DNA of 64,000 bases from positions 154,566,001 to 154,630,000 of the forward strand of contig JBITNC010000001.1 in assembly GCA_050084985.1 (NCBI GenBank), read 5' to 3'. Made by a program: the position numbers and the translations under genes. The stretch's first letter is position 1, and every line of letters begins with the position of its first letter. This document shows, piece by piece, positions 34,523 to 46,209 of this stretch. The notes under the pieces were generated by a model. That model was given only the letters and a program-made list of their open reading frames with translations. It searched no databases and had not been told where the DNA came from. Source of the stretch: Nageia nagi. Its lineage: Eukaryota > Pinophyta.

Positions 34523-35094
34523 TATTGCAAATTGACCTAAGTTTACTTGAATTAAATAACATCTTCCTTGGTTGGTTAGTTATAATAAATCATAGATAGA
34601 CTGATGAACCATAAGTGTATTTGAGGTGAAATATGGATCCATTAGTGAAATATTGGTACATTTCTAGAATATTAATGTGTTTCAATTTCCATGTATGTAA
34701 TATAGGAATGTCAAGTACTTGAGTGTACAAACAAAAACATTAGCACATTCTTGAATATTTTGATGAAATACTGACACATTCCATCAATATTTTATCTTTT
34801 GTAATGTAAGTGTTACATTTTCCTTTGTTTAAGTAACTAAATCTAGGTTTAGGTGTGTATTAAGTTGAGACTCTTCATTTTATCTCTCATGTTAACTCTT
34901 TCACTTCTATAATGATTCATCTTCTTGTGTAGCATTGTAAATATGTGTTTTTTTATTCTTATTGAGTGGCTCACATATTTGATGTAATGTTATGATTCCA
35001 AAGTGAATATAAATATATTTATTATTTTTTGTTCATTGATTTTTGTGGTTCCATACTATTAATATTTATTTATTTATTTTTGTTATAAACTCTA
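34523..35094 (+). repeat. 3' LTR of copia element 1
   Basis: Follows the CAAGAGGGAG polypurine tract. Ends ACTCTA; the CA terminus has become TA. AATCC target duplication follows at once. Confidence 0.85.
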
Positions 35095-35103
35095 AATCCA
35101 TGG

Positions 35104-35470
35104 ATATGAAATTATCCAAATGTACCATATAATATGAAATGATCTAAATACAACAAAATATAATATGAAATTATATGAGTAAACCATATGATGTGAAATG
35201 GTCCAAGCACAAAATATGATATGGAATGATCTAAATGCACCAACATATAACATGAAACCTTATGAAGTGATAGAAGCATCAAATATATTATTTGAAACCT
35301 CAAAAAAATTAAAACCTCCCTCTTAAATACCTAAATAGACCATGATATAAAATGATTTAAATACACCATATGATGAGATATGAAATTATTTAAAAGCACC
35401 ATATGATATAAAAATTGGCATGGAGAAGGAAAGAAATTGTTCAACCTAAAATATTTCTAAGGGTCAAAAA
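35104..35470. repeat. 28-31-bp tandem repeat plus tail, copy 1
   Basis: Units with ATATGAAATGATCTAAATAC recur every 28-31 bp from 35104 (35132, 35163, 35191, 35219, 35250), and again at 35340-35415. The tail GGAAAGAAATTGTTCAACC at about 35427 follows. The whole block recurs at 38068-38370, and the tail alone at 35855-35975. Confidence 0.7.
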
Positions 35471-35854
35471 CCAATCCAAAAGTGGTAAGTTGATAAAACC
35501 ATGCTTGTAATAATTAGCCAAACAAAGACAAAATATATTGTTCCTAAGTGCTTCATGGGATAAAATTTTAAGTGATGAGATTGTATAACTTTGAAAATAT
35601 GAGAAGAAAAAGATCATCACCTTGAAATTATAAACCATATTGAGAAACAATCTCACTAAAACCCTCCAAAAAGTCATAAATATCAAAACCCCAAAAATAT
35701 AATGCACCTTGTAAAAATTTAAAAGGGTAATAAAAGCAATAGCATCCATACCTGAAAACATGCAAGGGTGGATATGTGTAAAATTATGTATATGCATAAA
35801 ATGAAAGGTTATAGAGACTTTTAAGTAAATGCAATTATTAGGTGTCAAACTAGC

Positions 35855-35975
35855 TTGGAATAGGAAAGCAACTATTCAACCTAAACAAATTTTAAGTGTC
35901 AAAAACTAGTGCAAAAGTGGTAAGTTGGTAAAAACATGATTATAATACTTAGCCAAACATAGGAAAAATATATAT
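35855..35975 (+). repeat. Second copy of repeat tail
   Basis: Matches 35418-35545: GGAAAGCAACTATTCAACC, CAAAAGTGGTAAGTTG and TTAGCCAAACA all occur in order. Confidence 0.75.
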
Positions 35976-36020
35976 TAGAACTCTTTTATAAATAAATTAT
36001 GATATGTTGTAGTAGTATTA

Positions 36021-36135
36021 TAAAGCATATTTGAATCATTTAAGCATAATTAAAATTGCAAAACATATTTGAATCATTTGATCATAACTGAAACTATAGA
36101 GCATATTCGAATTATTTGAGCATAATTATGTAATT
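36021..36135. repeat. Three copies of a ~39-46-bp repeat
   Basis: CATATTTGAATCATTT-GCATAA recurs three times with small changes (CATATTCGAATTATTTGAGC in the last). Surrounding 35480-36790 shows no gene. Confidence 0.75.
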
Positions 36136-36789
36136 CTTGATCAAATAGGTATTCTTAATCATTTAAGAATAGTTATTGAGTATGTTTCAATCTTATTGCA
36201 CTTATATTTATGTTCATGTTCCATCTACATTACATAACCTTCATGTCCAAAAATTTGGCCCAAAGGATGATGTGATTGTTGTAATAAACCTATGAAAAAG
36301 AGATAAAGTGTATTTTTCATGATTGTACCATTATACCACCATTTAACCAAATGATATTCATAATATCAAAATTTAAAGTTTAATATACCATCTTTTTAAA
36401 AATCATATTCTTATCGAAAAGGATCCCAAAAGATGTCTAAAAATTATATCAACTTTTTGAAAGTGCCTTTGATTCCTCTTGGAGGTGATATAAGAGCCAC
36501 ATACCAATTGGTTTTCATCATAATATACAATATTTTTAGATATAGTATTTAACCAAATTCCAAGTTATTATAATTTAAATAATTTACCACTCTAATTCTA
36601 ACAAATACTTCCAACTTAGATAAATTCTTTAAATATCACCAACTAGGGCTTTAGGCCAAATACTGCATACAAAATGCCCTTGTAAATAACAACATATATG
36701 TTTCTTTTGAAAAACATATTTCACATAAATATACATAAAACATATGCATATCCATGTTACATCAAAACTATGCATATCAAAGTATATCA

Positions 36790-37388
36790 TGTATGATGCA
36801 ACATAGTTTTATGGGCTACAATAATTAGAGGAAGTGCATAATGATATAGTACATAGTTTTAAGTAAAAAGGAAATCATGTTTCATTTTATTTTTTTAAAG
36901 TGTTATTAATAATTATTTATACAAATTGATAATTTTTTTTATGGATATAACAATGATGCCCTTAAACTTTTGATTTGATGAAGCACTTGGGAACCAACCC
37001 TAATAGAATAACCTTTGTATATGTTCTACATGCATTTCTAGTGGATGAGAGATAAAAATACTTTAATACCATGAGTGAATATTATAACATGAATTATTAT
37101 ACATCCATTTATAACCTCTTTCTTCATATAGGATATCTTGATGAAGCTTTGAAGTTCATTATCAAGATACCCGCAAAACCTAATTTGGATGTGTGGATGT
37201 GTCTTGTTGGTGCTTATAAATCATATAACAATGTAATAGGGGAATTTATGAAAACAATAATTTTATTAATGGAGCCTAAATATGCTTCATATTATTTTCT
37301 TCTTCCAAATATTTATGCTAAAGTGGGAAATTGGGATGATGTTCAAAGAGTAAGGACATTGATGATAGGAGGAATCAAGAAGATATGA
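36790..37388 (+). pseudogene. PPR relic with a well-kept E domain
   Basis: Left part (36790-37070) repeats the decayed words seen at 13490-14060 (ALKLLI-like, NPNRITFVYVL-like). The open frame 37071-37388 (105 codons) matches the plant PLS-PPR C-terminal E/E+ region: LDEALKFIIKIPAKPNLDVW, then CLVGAYKSYNNV, then YYFLLPNIYAKVGNWDDVQR and VRTLM. In working genes this region recruits the RNA-editing complex. There is no start of the repeat array and no DYW end, so this is a fragment. It reads better than the other PPR relics, so it may be a younger copy. Confidence 0.8.
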
Positions 37389-37789
37389 TTAGAGGATATA
37401 CAACATAATATGCATGATGAAAATATATTTTCATGAAATGAAATGATTGGAGGGTATGCAATTCATGAATTTACAAATAAATTCTATATTCAAACCTTAC
37501 AAATGTATAACTGAATAAACCTTTGATACTTCTTCCTTAAGTACACAAGATATGATTGCATGCCAATATTTTATTAGGATTCATCATGATCTAAACATCC
37601 AACCGTTCTAAAAATTGTATAACATAACTTTATTCAATACAACATAATCACTTATACAATACTGATGAAATCTAGAGATACTACCCTAAAAATAATTGAG
37701 AAGGAAAATCATCATCTAAAATATTGGCACCCCATCAAAGGATTTCAATAAATGACATAATTGGTACTCTCCTTGCACTTGCATATTAT

Positions 37790-38011
37790 AAGAAATAATG
37801 GCTTAATTATAAGTATCAATTTGTGAAAAAAACACTATGATAACTATGATAATAATGTAGACATAATTGAAAATTAAATGTGTTATTACCATAGTGTCAT
37901 GATTATTATCATAGTGGTATGTCTATATATTAATAATTCTATCTACATCATTATGATCTATCAATCATAGTAATCTCTCATAAGTTGATACTTATGATCA
38001 CATTATTTCTT
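37790..38011. mobile_element. 222-bp foldback/MITE-like element
   Basis: The outer ~80 bp on each side are imperfect reverse complements: AGAAATAATG at the left end and CATTATTTCT at the right end, with ATAAGTATCAA against TTGATACTTAT further in and AATGTAGACATA-like runs inside. No coding capacity and no certain target duplication. It most resembles a MITE. Confidence 0.7.
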
Positions 38012-38067
38012 TTTTCATCATTATCTAAGTTTTTCATGAAAATACATATTCAATATCTTCTAAAATA

Positions 38068-38370
38068 TTGAAACTATAGCATATGATATGAAATGATCTA
38101 AATACACTATATGATATGAAAAAGTTATATGAGATTAACTAAGTATATTGGAAACCTTATAAAGTGATACAAGCATAAAATATATTATTTTTAACCTCCA
38201 AAAAAGTCAAACCTCTCACTAAAATATTCAAATATTCCATGTGATATGAAATTATTTAAATACACCATATGATGTGATATGAAATGATTTAAATACATCA
38301 TTTTATTCAAAAATTGGTTTGAAAAAGGAAAGCAATTGTTCAACGTAGAAATATTCTAATTGTTAAAAAC
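38068..38370. repeat. 28-31-bp tandem repeat plus tail, copy 2
   Basis: Matches 35120-35470 in the same orientation, including CATATGATGTGATATGAAAT and GGAAAGCAATTGTTCAACG. The two blocks flank the PPR relic and the foldback element. Confidence 0.75.
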
Positions 38371-38399
38371 CCTTGGGAATAAACCATTGCAACAAAACC

Positions 38400-38665
38400 T
38401 TTCTATGCAAATTAAATGTCTCACCTCACCTCTTGTCTACCACCTCCCCTTTGCAAAAATTAAATGCAAATTAAATGCCTTACCTCACCTCTCTAATCTA
38501 GCTCTCCTATACCCCCTCACCTTTGCAAAAAAATAAATGTAAATAAAATACCTCTACTCTCTTATCCTCTTCTCTCCTCTATCCTAATATTGCTTATGTA
38601 AAACACTCAAAAGAAAATCAAATGCCTCTCCTCTCTTCTCCTCTACTCCCTCACCTTGGAAAACT
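38400..38665. repeat. ~73-bp pyrimidine-rich repeat, four units
   Basis: AAATTAAATG followed by a CCTCACCTCTC-like C/T tract recurs at 38409, 38468, 38541 and 38615. The first unit is shorter (59 bp). Confidence 0.7.
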
Positions 38666-39309
38666 TGAAATACCTGATAACTTTCCCAGTGCCTACCTTA
38701 GTTCCTTGTGTGGGAATTTTTTTGTTATAATAAGAGGTGTCTACTAGATCCCCTAATCCTCTCATAGTCATGCCCCTTATTGTAAATCACATGAATTGGG
38801 TAAATAATAGGTTCTTTTCTTAAGTGGGATTCTTTACATAAAGTTTTTATTTAGATCCCACAAACTAGTCATAATACAATCAAAACACATCCAAACTACA
38901 ACCATGTAGCACCGCCAAGTATCCATCAAGGGGATTCAAACTTATGACATCATCCTATTGATTTGAATCATTTCACCTCCATGATGTTTGCTTGGTGATG
39001 AATTATTTTTTTGGGTTGAAATTGAGGGGAAATTTTAACTCACCTCCATATATTTTTAAAGGTCAAGTTAAAACCACCCCATGAAAACCACCACTAAAAT
39101 GCAAAAGAGAGATAGTTTAAAACCATTGCATAAAAAATGCCTCAAATTGACTATGTTTAATATAATTTTCTAGTATAATATTATATACCTATTGAATTAC
39201 ATCATAAAATGGATCATACACTATGAATAGGCCACATAGGTTACCAAATATGCCTTTGTAAGATCTAAGCTTGAATAAAGCTAGGTGTGTAGTGCCAATA
39301 ATTAACCTA
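38666..39309. other. No gene seen
   Basis: AT-rich sequence upstream of the truncated LTR. The missing 5' part of that LTR is not recognisable here. Confidence 0.5.
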
Positions 39310-39649
39310 TCAGTTTGGCAATTTAGAACAATTAAGGGTGAATTATCAAGTCATTTTTTACACTTTTCAGCTACTTTCTTCATCATTTTCCTTATATTTC
39401 TTTTATTTAAGCTTTAATATATATAAATAAATAATTTGAACTTATTATTGGGTTAATTTATGGTGTAAATTGGTGTAACTCATAGATTACACCTAGAATT
39501 GTAATGTAAATCATTTAAAGAAATGTCATAGTAAATTTTTCCATAATAAATCTTCATATTTATCCCAATTTTGTTTTGTATAATGTATTTATGTTTGTAT
39601 GGTGAATGTAAATGCATTTCACATTATAAGTTTATAGTAATAAAATTCA
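39310..39649 (+). repeat. Partial 5' LTR of copia element 2
   Basis: Aligns with 44085-44425; shared AAGGGTGAATTATCAAGTCA and TAACTCATAGATT. Followed by primer site 39652-39663 (TGGTATCAAAGC). Confidence 0.85.
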
Positions 39650-39770
39650 TTTGGTATCAAAGCTAGAAGATCAAGGATTGATTTTTTTGTTGGGTTTGAA
39701 AACTATGGGTGTTGTGCAAAAGTTTAGAAAGAGTTTTTGCAAATCCAAGTTCTATTGAAGATTTAATATA

Positions 39771-40730
39771 ATGGAAAGAAACTCAATTTAAATACCAATC
39801 CCTAAATTATATGGTATTGATTATGAATATTGGAGCATCATGATGATGAATCTCTTAGAAGGAAAAGATTTATGGGAGATTGTAGAGGATGACTACAAAG
39901 AGCTAGATGATTGGAGTGTTCTGAGTGAAGACAATAAGAGGGATACTAAGGAGAAGAATAAGAAGAAATTCTTTTCTTGGTATCATATCTAGGATATTCT
40001 TGATAAGAGCATATTCCCATGAATCTCTATCCACAAAAATGCTTTTGATGCATGGAAAGCTTGGAAACAAGGCTACCAAGGAAGTGTTAAAGTGAAGGAG
40101 TTCAAGCTTCATATCTTGAAAAGAGATTTTGAGAATCCCAAACAACATGAAAATTAGTGTGTGGGTGATTATTGTGTAAGGATTAAGGCCATAGTGAATA
40201 AAATGGCCACCCTTGGTGATAATATGGGTAAAGCTTTGGTTGTTAAGAAAGTCTTAATGACTTTACTATCAAAATGGGATAATGTGACTCTTATTATTGA
40301 AGAGACCAAATATATTTACACCATGGAGTTTGATCAATTACTTGACTCTCTTAAATCTTATGAAGAGAGGTTTTTGAGAAGATCCAACATTGGTGCAAGT
40401 CAAGATCAAGCATTCTCATCTAGGGAGAATGAAAGTTGTAATGGAAGAGGTCAAGGTAGAGGCCAGAATGGAAGAAGAGGAAGAAGATGCTCTTCTAAAA
40501 GAGGAATAGGGAGAGATCATATTCTTGATGGTTACCAAGCCAATAGTGCAAGTACAAGCACCAATGCAAGAAAAGGATCTAGTTCTATAGGTAGAGGAAG
40601 AGACAAGAAGAATGTGCAATGTTATCATTATAACAAGTATGGCCATTATGAAAGAGAGTGTAGACTCAAACAAGCATCTCAAAATAGTAGTAGATCAGCA
40701 AATTATGGAGAAGAAGAATCCTATGAAGTA
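39771..40730 (+). pseudogene. Copia gag with damaged zinc knuckle
   Basis: Frame from ATG 39771: IPKLYGIDYEYWSIMMMNLL, LWEIVEDDYKE, then the UBN2 region (FDAWKAWKQGYQGS, MEFDQLLDSLKSYEER) and an Arg/Gly/Ser-rich stretch. The knuckle CYHYNKYGHYEREC (about 40618-40660) has Tyr at the second Cys. Four stops interrupt before 40161, each one C-to-T step from Gln or Arg (CAA, CAG or CGA). From 40161 the frame is open for 265 codons. Gag would form the particle and bind RNA. Confidence 0.9.
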
Positions 40731-42160
40731 GATTACTTATTTATTTCTATTTTCCAAGAGAAGAATTATGGTGGCAAAGCACTTCTTTCACAAGAAAAAC
40801 TAGAAGATTTCATCATTTATGAAACTTGGGTTCTTGATAGTTGTTGTTCCAACCACATGACCAGAAAGAAGGAGCTTTTTTCATCTCTTTATCATTACTA
40901 TAGTTCCAATATCAAACTTAGGTATGATAAAATATTGGAGGTGATTGCAAAGGGGTAAATGGCAATTCCTACCAAAAGAGGTACTATGAAGGTAAAAAGT
41001 ATCTATTTTGTTCCTAATTTGAAACATTCTCTCTTAAGTGTTGGGAAAATGCTTTAAAATAATTGTAAGTTGGTTTTTGAAGATAAAATATGCTAAATAT
41101 ATGATAAGAACAAAGGTGGAAGGTTGGTTACTATAGTAGAAATGAATAAAAATAAATGTTTTCTCATCAAGTTTGTTGACCAAGGGGGAGGCTTTGCTTG
41201 TGTGAGCATTGATGATAATGCAACTTTATGGCATCTAATATTTGTTCATGTGAATTTTAAAAGTTTATAGCTTTTATCTCCACTTGTGTTTAGTTTTCCA
41301 AAGGTCTAAGATACTATAAAAATTTGTGAAGGGTGTGCTCTTGGAAAGCATGTGAAGGGGTCATTTCCAAATAATGAAGCATGGAGGGTCCAATCTCTTC
41401 TACAACTGGTTCATAGTGATCTTTGTGGACAAATGCAAACACAAAGTATGGCTAAAGCTTCTTATTTTCTTATCTTTATTGATGATTTTTCCAAATATTA
41501 TTAGGTGTATTTTATTAAACATAAAGATGATGCATTTGAGTGCCTCAAGGCTTTTAAAGCTAGTGTCGAGAATCAAAGTGGGAATAATATTAAGTGTTTA
41601 AGGATCGATCATGGTGGTGAGTTTTTCTCTAATTATTTCTTGAATTTTTGAAGAGATTATAGCATTAAGAGGTAATTAACATCACCATATAGACCCCAAC
41701 AAAATGGGGTATTTGAAAGAAAGAACTAGACTTTGATAGAGATGGAAAGATGTATGATGCACATAAAAGGTTTGAGCAATTTTTATTGGATTGAAGCTAT
41801 AAGGATTATTATTTATATTTTAAATAGGATTAATTCAAGGAATTTGGATGATATTACTCCATATGAATGTTATCTTGGAAAGAAGCCAAGTGTGAAACAT
41901 TTTAATATAATTTTTCACAAAATTTTGGTGTCCATAGATGCTATTTTTGATGAAGGGGGAGTTGGAAGTCTCAAAAATTATGATTGTATGTTTGAATAAG
42001 TTTCCTAAAATGATCAAGGAAGTGTTCAACCCATCCATATTTCACATAATCAAGTTCAGCCTATATTTGATTCCTCATAAAAAATGGGATCTTCTAGTGC
42101 ACCATCAAGTCCACCATATGGTTCTTCTTCACCTCCATCACCAAGTGAGTGTGTAAATCA
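40731..42160 (+). pseudogene. Copia protease and integrase relic
   Basis: Protease: WVLDSCCSNHMT at 40827-40862, where the catalytic Asp-Ser-Gly has become Asp-Ser-Cys. GAG-pre-integrase: ATLWHLIFVHVN and CEGCALGKH (His/Cys zinc site). Integrase core: HSDLCG (first Asp), FIDDFSKYY, then RIDHGGEFF (Asp retained, Asn changed to His) and QQNGVFERKN (Glu), so the D-D-E triad is visible. Stops at 40956, 41056 and later mostly replace plausible Gln codons. It is followed by the linker to RT. Confidence 0.88.
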
Positions 42161-42233
42161 ATCAATGAAAGTTAAAATATTGTTGAAAGATCATCCATAT
42201 TCCCAAATGTTAGATCCAAAATTCTCTTGAAAG

Positions 42234-43840
42234 TTGATAAGGAGTCAACATAAGGAACTTGATACTACATTGCAAAGGCTTAAAAACTTGCAAATGTTGG
42301 GAGATGAAGATAACAAAGAGTGTAAAGGTGATATGGTAAATTATGAACTTATTTCTACTACTTCTAATGCACATATTTCTAAATATTCTAAAGTTACTAA
42401 ACTTGATGATTTTCAGCCTTTTTGTTCTAAACAAGATTGTTCTAACAAAGTGTGGATGAAGGATATAAATGAGGAGTATATTCCATTATCAAGCATGACA
42501 TGTGAGAGTTATGTGATCTTCCCAAAAAAATAAAATATGTTGGATGTAAATGGATCTACAAGATCAAGGATAATAGTGATGGTTCCATTGAAAGGTATAA
42601 AGCATAGTTGGTAGCAAAAGGGTTCACACAAAAGCATGACATAGAATATGAGGAGAATTTTGCTCCTATTACAAGGCAAGAGATCATTCAAATGGTGCTT
42701 TCATTGGCTTCCCACAAGAATTGGAATGTGCATCACATGGATGTGAAAAGTTCATTCCTCAATGGCTATCTTGATGAAGAGGTATATGTGGGACAACCTC
42801 AAGGTTTTGAGGTTCAATGAAAATAGGATTAGGTATATGGATTGAAGAAGAATTTATATGATATGAAGCAAGATCCAAGAGCTTAGTACACATGAATCAA
42901 TTACTAATTTCTTAAATGTAGCTTTTAAAGAAGTAAGAGTGAGCACACTTTGTATTACATGAAACAAGGTATTGATATTCTACTTGTTTACTTGTATGTT
43001 GTTTATAGGAAGTAGCTCTTCATTATGTGATTCTTTTAAGGATGAGATAAAATATTAATTTGATATGATTTATCTTGGTTTTATTAGTTACTTTTTATGC
43101 ATATAAGTACATCAAACACATGATGAAATATTTCTTTGCCATGCCAAATATGCTAGAAAGATGTTGAAGAAGTTGGGCATGAGTGAATGCAAACTTGTAG
43201 CTATGCCAACTACCCATGGAGAGCTTTTGTGTTTAGATGATAGGGATGAAAAAGTATATAAAATAGAGTATTTATGGATTCTAATGATCATTTATAATAC
43301 AACGTCTAATATATGTTATGTAGTATCTCTTTATTCTATGTACATGGTTGATCCTTCTTGCTTACACTTGAAAGAAGCCAAGAGAATACTAAGGTATGTA
43401 TGTGGTACAAAACATTATGGTATTCATTACTTCTCTATTGATAATTTGAATCTTGTTGATTTTAGTGAAAATGATTGGGGGAGTAATTTTGATGATTAGA
43501 AGTTCACTAGTTGCAACTACTTCTCACTTAGTACTGAGATGATTACCTAGAATTCAAAGAAGCAATATACAATTTTTTTATCTTTTAATAAGGCTAGTGC
43601 ACAAGCCTTATGTATTAGGAAAGTTATTAATGATATTGGTGAGAAACAAGAATATTTTACTAAATTTTTTTATGATAACCAAAGTGCCATTAATTTAGCA
43701 CAAAAACTAATCCACCATGTATGCTCTAAATATTTTGATATCAAGTATCATATTATCAGAGACATGGTGGAGAAGAATTTGATCAAATGAAAGTAGTGCA
43801 ATACTAAGGACCAAGTTGTTGACATATTCATAAAATAATT
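42234..43840 (+). pseudogene. Copia reverse transcriptase and RNase H relic
   Basis: RT start: CESYVIFPKK, VGCKWIYKIKD, then MVAKGFTQKHDIEYEENFAP (42608 on) and HMDVKSSFLNGYLDEEVYV. The YVDD catalytic box near 42985 has been destroyed by a small deletion (Tyr-Val-Val-Tyr). RT thumb at 43161-43280, then LHLKEAKRILRYVCGTKHYG. RNase H: LVDFSENDW, then the end KYFDIKYHIIRDMVEKN at about 43728-43780. Several frame changes; no activity possible. Confidence 0.88.
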
Positions 43841-43905
43841 TTATAGATCACAATTTTTGATATTGAAAGACTAATTGTTATCCCTCTCACCATCAAGGGG
43901 GAGTA

Positions 43906-44425
43906 TGTTAAAAGCTTACTTCATCAAACTTCATAATTTGAGCTCAAAAATGGAAAATATAACCTTTCTAATGAAATGAATCCCCTAGGGTATTTCCTAC
44001 AAAAAAACCACCACATTTTTGAAATGCACTTGCATTTTCTAAAACATGCTAACCCAGTGCATTTTCCCTGAAACACAATTGTGTTTTAGTATGGTAGTTA
44101 AGAATAGTTAAGGGTGAATTATCAAGTCATTTTTTACCCTTTTGAATTGCTTTATTCATTTTTTTCCTTCTATTTTTTTCAATTAAGATTTGATATGTAT
44201 AAATAAATAATATGAACTTTTTCTTGGGTTGGATTATGGTGTAGATTAGTGTAACTCATAGATTGTACCTAGACTTATAATGCAAATAGTTTGATAAAAT
44301 GTCATAGTAAATTTTTCATTAATAAATCTTTAGATATTTCCCAATTTTATTTCATATAATGTATTGATGTTTGTATGGTGAATGTTAATGCATTGTATAA
44401 TATAAGTTTATGTTAATAGACTTCA
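43906..44425 (+). repeat. 3' LTR of copia element 2
   Basis: 520 bp, starts TGTTAAAAGC right after the polypurine tract and ends TTCA. Confidence 0.85.
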
Positions 44426-44894
44426 TCTTGGGCTTAAAACAAATTTTGGTAAGGATGATATCTCTCCCATAAAAAAGGTACAATGAAATCTATTTTGTAT
44501 AAAAAATCCCATAAGGAACTATCTTTAGCATTTTTATCTTCAAAGGATTTTACTTTCAATTATACATGATTTTCAAGTAAATTTGTTGCAAATACATTTC
44601 CATTTCTATCATGTATTGTGCTTTGAGGTGTCAAGGACTTACCCATTTTGATGGAAACTATGGATATGAGTTGGAAAATTAGATTTGAAGGTAGGAATGT
44701 TAAAAGCTATGAAAAACCTAAGCTTTTAATCACTTGAAAATGCAAAGGTAAAATGAATAAGGTGCAAACTTGAAAATGGGGTTAAAAATGAATTAAAGAT
44801 TCCTAACTACCCTAATTAATGCAAATATGCACCTTAAAAACCATGCATGTAAAACTTTAAAATTACATATGTACATATAATACAACTTATGCAA
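44426..44894. other. Unassigned, probably remains of the minus-strand gypsy 3' end
   Basis: Lies between the end of the gypsy integrase (reading leftwards) and the copia 3' LTR. An LTR is expected here, but I could not find a matching copy near 55-57 kb. Confidence 0.4.
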
Positions 44895-46060
44895 TTAACA
44901 CATGATGTAAAACTTTCAATGCTGGTCATTTATTGTGATCAAAAGGCTCTAACCATATACTCCCTCTAATTTGAATGTGTTGTTCTAGATTTCTTAAACA
45001 ATGAGGTAAGGTATAAACCATAGAGAATCAAACTTTTAGTGATTCCTAAGCTTGGTACAATCTTTATCTCATTTAAGAACTAGATCACCAAGCTTGAAAG
45101 AAACAATAGATGCATACCTTTTATCAAACCATTTCTTCACTACATTATTTCTCTTTTGAATTTCTTTGTATGAATTCTTTTGGAGTTCATATAAATAGAT
45201 AAGAATAAATGTCCTTACCTATAATGAATTTGCATCATTCATCTCATATAAGTTAAGAAATTGTAATGCTGGTAACTTGATGTGAGATGATAATGTAGCT
45301 ATTTTTTCATAAACTATAACATAAGAAGAATTTTTGATGGACTATTTATAAGTGATTCAGTTCACCCATAATGCAAAGTCAAGATTCTTGTCCCAATCTC
45401 TATCATTTTCATCTAGTTTCCTCTTCAAGATTCTTAATAGATTCTTATTGGTTGACTCAACTAATCCATTACCTTGAGGGTAATAATTGGAAGAGGTTTT
45501 CTAGTAAATACCATACTTAAGATAAAACTTTAAAACTCTAGCTCCCAAAAATGTTGGATTGTTATGTTGTATAATAATTTGTGGGATACCAAATCTTATA
45601 ATAATTCTCTCCATAAATGAGATGATTATATCTTGATCTTGGTATTTAGTAGCAGAGGCTTCCATATATCTTGTAAAATAGTATGTAGCTATCAAGATGA
45701 ATCTATTTGTAGATGAAGATCCTAGGTTGATCATGCTAATAAAATTAAGGCCCCATTACTAGAATGAATCTTCTACTATAATAGGTTGCAATGGAAAGGA
45801 ATCCATTCTTCTCCTTCCCACAAATCTATCATATTTATTATACTCTTTAGCAATTTGAAATAAATTTATATACAAGGAAGGCCAATAAAAACCTTCTTAT
45901 AAAACCTTTGTAGCAGTGGTATATCCTAAATAGTGTCCTTTATAAAATATAGAATAAAATTCCTTTAGAACTTAAATAAATTTCTCTAATAAATATATCT
46001 CAATAGCATCCCATCATGGTTTCTTATGTACAATACATGGTCCATATTGTAATAATTGAG
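44895..46060 (-). pseudogene. Gypsy integrase relic
   Basis: Zinc region words near 46000-45830, then the core: INLGSSSTNRFILIATYYFT (the first catalytic Asp has become Tyr), FGIPQIIIQHNNPTF (second Asp is His), and YYPQGNGLVESTNKNLLRIL with the Glu kept. After it come KNLDFALWVN, a C-terminal region with FKLGDLVLK, and the end near 44895. Two of three catalytic acids are lost. Confidence 0.85.
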
Positions 46061-46209
46061 AGCATTTAATTTGAACCTTCTTCTTTGTCAAGCATTGAGT
46101 CCAAATGATAGTCTAGCATTATAAAAATATATACAAAGTTGTGTTATCCAATATTTTGGTTCTTCTGGAACTTCCATAAGTTCTCCATCATCATATTCCA
46201 CTTCAATAA

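Larger units (their letters stand above)
30100..35094 (+). mobile_element. Ty1/copia LTR element, decayed, integrase core missing
   Basis: Two LTRs (about 575 and 572 bp) are flanked by AATCC at 30095-30099 and 35095-35099, so this is a single complete insertion of 4,995 bp. It has an iMet primer site, gag, reverse transcriptase and RNase H relics in copia order, and a polypurine tract (34511-34520). LTRs are well diverged and every frame is broken, so it is old. The sequence passes from the GAG-pre-integrase end directly to the linker before RT; the integrase catalytic core is gone. Confidence 0.9.
39310..44425 (+). mobile_element. Ty1/copia element 2, full domain set, 5' LTR truncated or eroded
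   Basis: Order: partial 5' LTR, iMet-type primer site, gag, protease, integrase, RT, RNase H, polypurine tract (43894-43903, CAAGGGGGAG) and a 520-bp 3' LTR. The 5' LTR matches only the last ~340 bp of the 3' LTR. The gag-integrase part stays in one frame from 39771 to about 41990 with stops only, which shows decay by point mutation more than by indels. It is younger than copia element 1 but inactive. Confidence 0.9.
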
